DNA from: CAZMXS01 sp964570325
GTDB lineage: Bacteria > Verrucomicrobiota > Kiritimatiellia > CAIQIC01 > CAZMXS01
DNA: 64,000 bases
Assembly (NCBI GenBank): GCA_964570325.1
Contig: CAZMXS010000016.1
Location: 1-64,000, forward strand
Reading direction: 5' to 3'
Shown here piece by piece: positions 58,212 to 64,000 of this stretch. Numbering within the stretch: the stretch's first letter is position 1; each line of letters starts with the position of its first letter. The translations under genes and the position numbers were made by a program. A model generated the notes under the pieces. It was given only the letters and a program-made list of their open reading frames with translations. It did no database searches and was not told where the DNA came from.

Positions 58212-58676
58212 ATGATACGGGCGGGTGTTTTTTTGATGCTGGTGGGGGTGTTGGTGGTGGCGGGCTGCGCGCCGGGCAACGTGCGTTTCGATACACAGCC
58301 CGCGGGTTTCTGGGCCGGGCTATGGCATGGCCTGATCTGCGTGGTCACATTTGTGATCAGCCTGTTCAGCGACCAGGTGCAGATGTACGAGGTCAACAAC
58401 AACGGCGCCTGGTACAACCTGGGATTCCTGCTGGGCGCGGCTTGTCTGTTCAGCGGGGGCTGCAGCTGCCGCACATCCTGTGGGTGGGGCCGATCCCGGA
58501 AGGAAAAGGAATGGGATGAGATCGGCGCGCGGGTCGAGGAAAAGGTGCGCCGCGGGATCAAGAGCTGGCTGGACGAGTCGGATCGCGCCGCCCAGGACGA
58601 CCGCGAGTGGGAAGAGATCGGCCGCAAGATCGAGGAGAAGATCAAGCGCGAGTTGCGCGACTGGAGCGCCCGGTAG
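58212..58676 (+). CDS. Small lipoprotein with charged helical tail
   Basis: 154 aa. GGAGGG precedes ATG 58212. The lipobox is LVVAGCAP (Cys near 19). A central GFWAGLWHGLICVVTFVISLF stretch is hydrophobic and conserved in uncharacterised lipoproteins I have seen in PVC bacteria; a second GFLLGAACLFSGGCSC region follows. The tail (from about 95) is strongly charged, EIGARVEEKVRRGIKSW and EIGRKIEEKIKREL, probably two helices. It lies 25 nt after the propeller-like gene. Confidence 0.75.
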   Translation: MIRAGVFLMLVGVLVVAGCAPGNVRFDTQPAGFWAGLWHGLICVVTFVISLFSDQVQMYEVNNNGAWYNLGFLLGAACLFSGGCSCRTSCGWGRSRKEKEWDEIGARVEEKVRRGIKSWLDESDRAAQDDREWEEIGRKIEEKIKRELRDWSAR

Positions 58677-58727
58677 ATTTCAACCGCCGGGCCGGCCGTT
58701 GCGGCTGGGGTTGCGGGGAGCAGGGGC

Positions 58728-60527
58728 ATGCGCGTGAAGCGGGGGCTCATATTGGCGCTGTGCATGGCCGGACCGGCCTGGGCCGGCCCCGCCGTCTTCA
58801 TGGATTTCGACGCCTTGCCGCAGACGGAAACTACCGCCGAACCCGGTGACGGCGGCGATTGGTGGTACACGACGAAGTTCATTCATTCCAACAGCCTCTA
58901 TTACATGACGATCTATGACTGCGCCGGCTGGCGGTCCACCAACGGTTACGCCTCCGCGCAAGGAATCATCTTCAACTCTTTCAACCTGTACTTGAATACC
59001 TACAACAGTTCCCACATGGGTTTCGCCACGTACGGGTACCTGGAGATTGACGGCACCAACGCCATTCAGGGCAACAGCCTGCGGTACACCATCACCGGCG
59101 GCGTCAATGGTTTGGGCACGAATGGGCTGCCGCTAACCACCAAGGCGCACTATACCAACTACATCGGCCAGGGCCAGAATCCGGCGGCCACCAACGCGCT
59201 CATCGGGCATCCGTGTTTGTATTTTGTCAACAGCAGCGTCACTCCGTTCGTTCCGTTTCCGGAGGCGCGCGGCGCCAACCGGTTGAGCATGTATTTCCAC
59301 GCCCCGGCGACTTTGACCAATCGCGGCGAACGTCCGATGCCGGTGGTGAACATCGGCCCTTACAATGGCGCGGGCGACCACTGGTATCACGAGTTCTGCA
59401 CCCAGGGCGGCGGCTGGACGCACGCGCTGTGCGATGGGCACCCTCAACACAATAATTCATGGAGCAGCGCGAGCAATTATCCCTATCCCAGCCGCAGTCT
59501 GCGCGACATGGGCACGAATTACTTCACAAACATGTATCGCTGGTACATCACCTTCAAGCCTTACGAGGGAATTGGCCGGCCGGTTTATACCACCTGGTTT
59601 GACGAGGTGGAATTTCTTTACGATGATGAGCCGCAGAACAATGAGACCATCTGCTCCCCCTCCATCACCTGGCTGGCCGTCTCCAATTCCTTTGAAGTCG
59701 GCTTTATGGACAAATACAAGAACTGCTCGCGGAGCTATTCAACCTATGAGGTGCGTTACTCCTTTGAACCGATCAACAACGCGAATTGGAGCAACGCCAC
59801 GCCGGCGCATATTCTCACCAATGCCGTGTTTCGGCTCCGTGATCGCGCCGATGGGAAATTTCAGAAGTTCTCGCCCTATTACCAATCGGCTTGGGCCCCG
59901 TTCACCCTGGCCAACACCAGCGACCTCGCCCGGCTCGTGCCGGGCCGGGTGATCCATTTCGCGATCAAGGACATCTCGCAAATCAACGGCGACAGCATGC
60001 TGCCGGTGACCAACAGCGGGATCGGGCCGAACACCAGCGACGGCCGGAATTATGAACTCTACGGAACCAACTTCGATTACGCCGGCGACGCGCCCGCTTT
60101 GCCACTGATCAAGCGAATTGATTTCCGCGTGCCCAAGGATCTGGCCGATCAGGACGCCGACGGCCTGCCAGACTGGTGGGAGACGGCGTATTTCGGCGGG
60201 CCGACAAACGCCGATCCGGCCGCCGATCCCGATGGCGACCGCGCGCGCAATCTGGAAGAATACCTGGCCGATACGCTGCCGCAGGATTCGAATTCGACGC
60301 TCAACCTGATAGGCATAGCCAGCCCGACTGGAAATGTGGCGCTGGAGTGGCGCGGCGGTGAATTGGCCTGTCAGTTTGTCGAATGCCGAACAAACGGAAT
60401 GGCCGGATTGGAGCCCTGGCGGGTGCTGGCGACCAACCGGCCACCGATGGCGACTACGGGCGGGTGGAGCGAAGCCGTCGCCGGCCGCGCCGCCCGCTGT
60501 TACCGGCTGCGAACCATCCGGCAATAA
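58728..60527 (+). CDS. Secreted protein with C-terminal TSP3/dockerin-like calcium segment
   Basis: 599 aa with a signal peptide (RGLILALCMAGPAWA). Residues 20-470 hold aromatic-rich sequence with no family I recognise (DWWYTTKF, WYHEFCTQGGGW, RWYITFKPYEG). Near 480-525 comes DQDADGLPDWWE ... DPDGDRARNLEEYL, a thrombospondin type-3 or dockerin-like calcium-binding element common near the end of PVC extracellular proteins. A short Ig-like C-terminal domain follows. Third gene of the operon. Confidence 0.7.
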   Translation: MRVKRGLILALCMAGPAWAGPAVFMDFDALPQTETTAEPGDGGDWWYTTKFIHSNSLYYMTIYDCAGWRSTNGYASAQGIIFNSFNLYLNTYNSSHMGFATYGYLEIDGTNAIQGNSLRYTITGGVNGLGTNGLPLTTKAHYTNYIGQGQNPAATNALIGHPCLYFVNSSVTPFVPFPEARGANRLSMYFHAPATLTNRGERPMPVVNIGPYNGAGDHWYHEFCTQGGGWTHALCDGHPQHNNSWSSASNYPYPSRSLRDMGTNYFTNMYRWYITFKPYEGIGRPVYTTWFDEVEFLYDDEPQNNETICSPSITWLAVSNSFEVGFMDKYKNCSRSYSTYEVRYSFEPINNANWSNATPAHILTNAVFRLRDRADGKFQKFSPYYQSAWAPFTLANTSDLARLVPGRVIHFAIKDISQINGDSMLPVTNSGIGPNTSDGRNYELYGTNFDYAGDAPALPLIKRIDFRVPKDLADQDADGLPDWWETAYFGGPTNADPAADPDGDRARNLEEYLADTLPQDSNSTLNLIGIASPTGNVALEWRGGELACQFVECRTNGMAGLEPWRVLATNRPPMATTGGWSEAVAGRAARCYRLRTIRQ

Positions 60528-60532
60528 AACGC

Positions 60533-60547
60533 GCCCGCAGCGCGGGC
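60533..60547. terminator. Hairpin at the end of the secreted-protein operon
   Basis: GCCCGC (60533-60538), loop AGC, GCGGGC (60542-60547), just after the stop codon and before a convergent gene. There is no T-run, so it may be a weak or Rho-assisted stop. Confidence 0.4.
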
Positions 60548-60598
60548 CGCTTGCCCCAACCGCTTATTCCTCTGACTCGGCTCCCGCTGACACGGCGC

Positions 60599-61153
60599 TC
60601 AAGGCGCCGGTGCGGGCAGCGGAATGGGAACCGGGACCGCTTTGAATGTGCCATCCGCGCTTTCCTGCAGCTCGTTGCGCGGGATGCCGTTCACGCTCTT
60701 GATAATAATATCCTGCACCACCCAGCGTGTCAGCGCCGGCACCTCTCGGGTCTGGCCTTGGGAAATTTGCACGGTCTCCTTGTCTTTCTTCTGCAGCAGG
60801 AACCAAAGAATATACTTATTGAAATCCTGGGAGGTGGCGCCGGCGCAGACAGCCACGCGATCGCCGGTTTTGGAGACCTTGTGGCAGTCGGCCGGGTCCG
60901 CCAGGATCCGGTCGTACTTGACCACCACCGAGGCGCCGAGCTGCCGATCGAAAACCTTGATCAATTCGGCGTCCGGCGGCATGGCCCAGGCATAGGCCTT
61001 GACCGCGTCCGCGATGTTCTGCAATTCGGTGTCGGTCAATTTGGCCGGCGTCGGCTGGTCCACGGTTCCCGACGGTTCGATCGGTCCCTGGGCGACGGCA
61101 ATGGATACGGCGGCGGACAGGACGACGCAAACGGCGGCAAGCATACTCTTCAT
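60599..61153 (-). CDS. Small secreted protein of unknown function, third gene of the MntA/HepT operon
   Basis: 184 aa. Signal peptide MLAAVCVVLSAAVSIAVAQ. The mature part has mixed helix/strand character and two lone cysteines (DCHKV, VCAGA). I do not recognise a family. Its ATG overlaps the hepT stop (ATGA), and AAAGGAG lies inside the end of hepT, so its translation is tied to the toxin-antitoxin genes. A secreted product is unusual in such an operon. Confidence 0.65.
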   Translation of the reverse strand: MKSMLAAVCVVLSAAVSIAVAQGPIEPSGTVDQPTPAKLTDTELQNIADAVKAYAWAMPPDAELIKVFDRQLGASVVVKYDRILADPADCHKVSKTGDRVAVCAGATSQDFNKYILWFLLQKKDKETVQISQGQTREVPALTRWVVQDIIIKSVNGIPRNELQESADGTFKAVPVPIPLPAPAP

Positions 61154-61584
61154 GGGGCTCCTTTCTGGTTCCAGTCGTGGTTGCTGATCTTCTCCATGAA
61201 ATGTTCCAGATCCGTCAGCGAATGTTGAAGATACTCGAAAACCCGCGCACTATCCACATCCCCGTACACGTGGACCAGCCGGTTGCGAAACCGCGCCATG
61301 GCCGCCAGCGGGCCCCGTTGGTCTGGGCTCAAGAGGCCGGCTTCCACCAGCGCGGCGAAACTGTCGGCGTTGTCATTCGGAAACCGCAGGTTTTCCGAAG
61401 CGATGATGTGGTTGGCGATATCAATCGCGCATTCAAATGCCACGATGAAATGATACTTGGCGTTTCCGATGCGGTCGGGATTGCCCATGAACTCGGCTGG
61501 CGGAGTAGCCGCCATCCGCCGCAGCGCTTCCAGGTAGCCGCGCGGATTGGCCAGCATCTGGTCCAATTTGGGTTGGTCCACCAT
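61150..61584 (-). CDS. hepT: HepT-like toxin (DUF86, HEPN ribonuclease)
   Basis: 144 aa. HEPN-type helices with the catalytic motif R-x4-H-x-Y at R100-H105-Y107 (RNRLVHVY), complete as in HepT RNases. It overlaps the upstream nucleotidyltransferase gene by a single base. In characterised MntA-HepT pairs, the antitoxin adds AMP groups to the tyrosine of this motif, blocking RNase activity. Confidence 0.87.
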   Translation of the reverse strand: MVDQPKLDQMLANPRGYLEALRRMAATPPAEFMGNPDRIGNAKYHFIVAFECAIDIANHIIASENLRFPNDNADSFAALVEAGLLSPDQRGPLAAMARFRNRLVHVYGDVDSARVFEYLQHSLTDLEHFMEKISNHDWNQKGAP

Positions 61585-62015
61585 CAGTTGGCGCCCGCCG
61601 TTTGGCGCCCGCGGAGCCGGACGCGGTGCATATTGGCAAAGACTTCCCGGTAGTCCTGATAACGTGAAAGCGTCTCGCGTTCGAGCGCCACGCGGCGGAC
61701 GGCATCACCCGAAAAAATGCGGACGCCTTCGACCAGCACCCGCCCGCGCAGTTCCAGCGGCGCGCCGTCCAGGCAGCGCAAATCCACGTTTAGCGCGAGC
61801 GGCGCGCCAAGTTCAACCGCCAGCCGCATTTCATCCTGCAGCGGCAGCGGCCCGGTTGATAACGCATGATCGCGATAGTAGCCGATGTCCAGGTCGCTGT
61901 CCGGCCGGGGTCGGCCTGACACGCGGCTGCCATGCGCGTATGCCGCCAGAATCTGGCATGGCGGGAAGAGCCGGTTCGCCAGTTCCCGCAGTTTCTCAAG
62001 CAAGGCCGAATCCAT
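61584..62015 (-). CDS. mntA: MntA-like antitoxin nucleotidyltransferase
   Basis: 143 aa from ATG 62015, with AAAGGA about 4 nt upstream. The minimal nucleotidyltransferase motif G-S-x10-D-x-D is exact: G29, S30, D41, D43. A later acidic residue in NVDLRC completes the triad. MntA AMPylates HepT. The order antitoxin then toxin is the usual one. The gene is divergent from the cobalamin riboswitch, with about 100 nt between. Confidence 0.87.
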   Translation of the reverse strand: MDSALLEKLRELANRLFPPCQILAAYAHGSRVSGRPRPDSDLDIGYYRDHALSTGPLPLQDEMRLAVELGAPLALNVDLRCLDGAPLELRGRVLVEGVRIFSGDAVRRVALERETLSRYQDYREVFANMHRVRLRGRQTAGAN

Positions 62016-62109
62016 GTATCCTTTAATATCAGAAAGAAGGCCATCTCCGCAAGGTTCCGAACCCCTTGACACCGCCGACCCGGCCGGCTTACAGTCCCCC
62101 CGTTCTTTG

Positions 62110-62285
62110 GAATGAGCAGGTGAGTTGGTCGGGTGTGGGCGGACGGAAGTCCGTGAGAATCGGACGCGGTCGCGCCGCTGTAACCGGCTACGAGGCCCCA
62201 GCAGCCATCCCCTCGCGGGGAGAAGGCGGGGCGCAGGTTTGAAGCCGGAAGCCAGAAGACGAGCCCATTACCCGCGCGGTATCAA
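62110..62285 (+). promoter_or_regulatory. Cobalamin (B12) riboswitch
   Basis: All recognisable core parts are present in order: GGTG near 62119, GGAAGTCCGTGAGAATC at 62155-62171, CGCCGCTGTAACCGG at 62173-62187, a GCAGCCA element near 62211, GAAGGCGGGGC, and the B12-box region AAGCCGGAAGCCAGAAGAC (62242-62260). Between it and the gene, CCTCCGC (62295-62301) can pair with GCGG next to the Shine-Dalgarno region (62309-62319), a plausible translation switch. High B12 would normally lower expression of the downstream genes. Confidence 0.92.
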
Positions 62286-62321
62286 TCGTTTCAGCCTCCG
62301 CATGAGGGGCGGAAAGGAGCC

Positions 62322-63197
62322 ATGCAAGCAGGTTATTTGTTCTTCGGTCTGGCGGTTATATCCCTTGTTTTTTCCACCGGCGGCGCGCGCGCCGTCACCA
62401 CGATCGGCTTCGATGATTTTCCCATCGCAGCCGGCTCGTACTGGAACGGCGCGGATGGGACCGGCGGCTTCACCATCAGCGGCGCGACGTTCTCCAACAC
62501 CTATAACCCCGCGTGGGGCAACTGGGGCGGGTTTGCCGTTTCCAGCGTGAATGACACCAACACGCCCGGCTATCTCAATCAGTATGCCGTCTTCAGCGGC
62601 ACGGGGCTCGGCGGCGCCGGTAATTATGCGGTGGTGTACGAGGACCTCTACGGCGATCCCAACGCGGATTCCATCCATTTCGCCGCGCCGGTGCAGGTGA
62701 ATGGTTTCTACATCAACAACACCACCTACACGGCCCTGACCTTGCGCGACGGCGATGCCTGGGGCTTTACCAAGCCCTTCGGCGGCGCGAGCGGCGACGA
62801 CCCGGATTATTTCATCTTGCATATCACCGGCGTGGATCCGCTCGGTCAGATTTTAGGCACTAACGATTTTTATTTGGCTGATTACCGCTTCGCCGACAAC
62901 AGCCTCGATTACATCGTCAGCCAATGGACCTGGATTGACCTCGCCGGCTTCGGTGCCGATGTCGCGCAATTGCAGTTCTCGTTTTCTTCTTCTGACACGG
63001 GCATGTGGGGGATGAATACCCCCGCCTATTTCGCGATGGACGGCCTGGAGGTGATCCCCGAGCCGGGCGTCTTCGGGTTGATGCTGGCCGGGTTGGCGGG
63101 CCTGGCGGGTTGGCGGCGAAAACTCGGCCTCGCTCCTCTTTCTCCGTACGCTTGCGCCAGTTTGCGAGTAAGAGAAAAAACCGAGAGTAAGCGTTAA
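62322..63197 (+). CDS. DUF4465-like PEP-CTERM surface protein under B12 control
   Basis: 291 aa. After a signal peptide (FFGLAVISLVFSTGGARA), the domain runs from TTIGFDDFPIAAGSYWNG to about 235 and contains GFAVSSVNDTNTPGYLNQYA, YAVVYED, VNGFYINNTTY and LADYRFADNSLDYIVSQWTWIDL, which I recognise as DUF4465. The PEP-CTERM sorting signal is VIPEPGVFGLMLAGLAGLAG followed by WRRK (about 244-270), directing attachment to the outer surface or EPS. A further 22 residues after the Arg cluster are unusual. Expressed behind the cobalamin riboswitch, it is a strong candidate for a B12-capture or B12-salvage surface protein. Confidence 0.85.
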   Translation: MQAGYLFFGLAVISLVFSTGGARAVTTIGFDDFPIAAGSYWNGADGTGGFTISGATFSNTYNPAWGNWGGFAVSSVNDTNTPGYLNQYAVFSGTGLGGAGNYAVVYEDLYGDPNADSIHFAAPVQVNGFYINNTTYTALTLRDGDAWGFTKPFGGASGDDPDYFILHITGVDPLGQILGTNDFYLADYRFADNSLDYIVSQWTWIDLAGFGADVAQLQFSFSSSDTGMWGMNTPAYFAMDGLEVIPEPGVFGLMLAGLAGLAGWRRKLGLAPLSPYACASLRVREKTESKR

Positions 63198-63211
63198 GCG
63201 GCGGGGCGCCG

Positions 63212-64000
63212 ATGAAATGGGTGGTCATCCTATTGAGTCTGCCGGGCTTGGCCCTTGCCGGCCCATATCCCCCGGCCGCCGAGGCGGACGGCTCGACGGC
63301 GTGCGCCATGGACAGCCCGTTGTTCACCGCCTGGGCTACCGGCTGGACCAACTATGAGTTGGGCGCGGGCGGGTCGGTCTCCAATCAATTCCGCTCGCCC
63401 GCCAAGGCGCTGGGCCCGGCACAGGGCGATATCTTCGATATCTGCTCGCTGGGCGATGGCGGCAGCCTGACCCTGACCTTCACCGAACCCATCCGCGACG
63501 AGCCCGGCTGGGATTTCGCCGTGTTCGAGAACGCGGTTAATGACGGCTTTCTTGAACTGGCCTGGGTCGAGGTGTCCAGTGACGGCACGAACTTTTTCCG
63601 CTTTCCCAATCGCTCGCTCACCGCCGCTCCGGTCGGTTCCTACAACGCGAGCATGGATCCGACTGATCTTGACGGCCTGGCGGGCAAGTATCGCGCGGGC
63701 TATGGCACGCCATTCGATCTGGCGGCCTTGACCAACGCCGACAGCCGGCTCGACCGCTCCGCCGTGCGCTGGGTTCGCGTGCGCGACATCGTCGGCGACG
63801 GCACCAGCCTGGATTCCGCCGGCCACCCCATTTACGACCCTTATCCGACCTGGGGTTCGGCGGGCTTCGATTTGGATGCCGTCGGCGTGATCGGCGCGGG
63901 CGCGCGCTGTTGCGCGCTGGAACGGGCGCCGGGCGCGGCGGCGATGCGCGTGGCGTGGCCGGCGCAGGCGGGCTTCGTCTATCAATGCCAGTGGGCCGCC
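63212..64000 (+). CDS. Secreted surface protein in the B12 cassette, cut by the window edge
   Basis: At least 263 codons, open to the last base. Signal peptide MKWVVILLSLPGLALAG. Conserved stretches are GDIFDICSLGDGGSLTLTF, WDFAVFENAVNDGFLELA, WVEVSSDGTNFFRFPN and LAGKYRAGYGTPFDL, then VRDIVGDG and GFDLDAVGV. This matches the large 'cell surface protein' family I associate with cobalamin transport loci in Bacteroidota and Planctomycetota. It starts 14 nt after the DUF4465 gene, so the riboswitch should control both. A PEP-CTERM end and a TonB-dependent receptor gene are expected beyond the window. Confidence 0.8.
   Translation, partial: MKWVVILLSLPGLALAGPYPPAAEADGSTACAMDSPLFTAWATGWTNYELGAGGSVSNQFRSPAKALGPAQGDIFDICSLGDGGSLTLTFTEPIRDEPGWDFAVFENAVNDGFLELAWVEVSSDGTNFFRFPNRSLTAAPVGSYNASMDPTDLDGLAGKYRAGYGTPFDLAALTNADSRLDRSAVRWVRVRDIVGDGTSLDSAGHPIYDPYPTWGSAGFDLDAVGVIGAGARCCALERAPGAAAMRVAWPAQAGFVYQCQWAA

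Noticed and set aside
57026..58882. 618-codon minus-strand frame over three secreted-protein genes
   Set aside because: It crosses gene boundaries and gives low-complexity protein; the plus-strand genes have signal peptides and ribosome sites.

Overview
This is a GC-rich bacterial chromosome segment, about 63-65% GC by eye, with dense and mostly operonic genes. It contains one short run of Ns at 46037-46046, so it is a scaffold with one gap. Outer-membrane-style traits (ExbB/ExbD motors, lipoproteins, a PEP-CTERM sorted protein, many signal peptides) point to a diderm. The gene content suggests the PVC group, most likely Kiritimatiellota or Lentisphaerota-like Verrucomicrobiota: RNase HIII, MenG/UbiE, a GGGtGRT protein with its Fe-S scaffold partner, secreted FG-GAP-like and TSP3-like proteins, GH35 and six-hairpin glycosidases, and a gingipain-type peptidase. 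That placement is inference from gene content, not phylogeny. There is no rRNA, CRISPR array, phage or transposase; there is one tRNA-Val(GAC).

Layout. 0.3-3.4 kb: a Dna2-like nuclease-helicase. 3.8-6.9 kb: two secreted proteins, one with a nearly identical internal duplication. 7.0-10.0 kb: a hybrid histidine kinase overlapping a CYTH phosphatase, then a three-copy 96-bp tandem repeat. 10.3-14.2 kb (minus): GGGtGRT protein, Fe-S scaffold, MenG/UbiE and an MFS permease. 14.5-20.1 kb: two WspA-like methyl-accepting proteins flanking an orphan NMT1/THI5-type binding protein, then HPr. 20.3-22.2 kb (minus): FAH-family hydrolase and RNase HIII. 22.4-29.8 kb: a seven-gene set of TPR protein, nuclease-TPR fusion, TPR protein, ExbB, ExbD, ExbD and a membrane-anchored vWA protein, followed on the opposite strand by a Ser/Thr kinase. 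32.3-34.0 kb: DUF1573, rhodanese and MauE/DoxX. 34.0-38.9 kb (minus): potABCD plus an M28 peptidase. 39-47.5 kb: hisF, GH35, ssb, C25 peptidase, HAD phosphatase, DUF488. 47.6-55.5 kb: tRNA-Val, DUF5684, metallophosphoesterase, rRNA-type methyltransferase, glycosidase, cysteine synthase. 55.7-60.5 kb: three secreted or lipoprotein genes. 60.6-62.0 kb (minus): a MntA/HepT pair plus a secreted protein. 62.1-64.0 kb: a cobalamin riboswitch ahead of a DUF4465-like PEP-CTERM protein and a second secreted protein running off the end.

Themes. (1) The right edge looks like a B12-controlled surface-capture cassette; a TonB-dependent receptor is predicted just beyond the window. (2) The 22-30 kb locus resembles a Tol/Ton motor in which the TonB-like partner carries a vWA domain and works with three TPR proteins, one fused to a staphylococcal-type nuclease. 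(3) Two MCPs and a binding protein with no ABC permease suggest ligand sensing feeding a Wsp-like pathway. (4) Several genes have no Shine-Dalgarno sequence but a sigma70-like -10 box 6-12 nt before the start codon, suggesting leaderless transcripts. (5) Intergenic-type repeats are found inside coding genes at several places.
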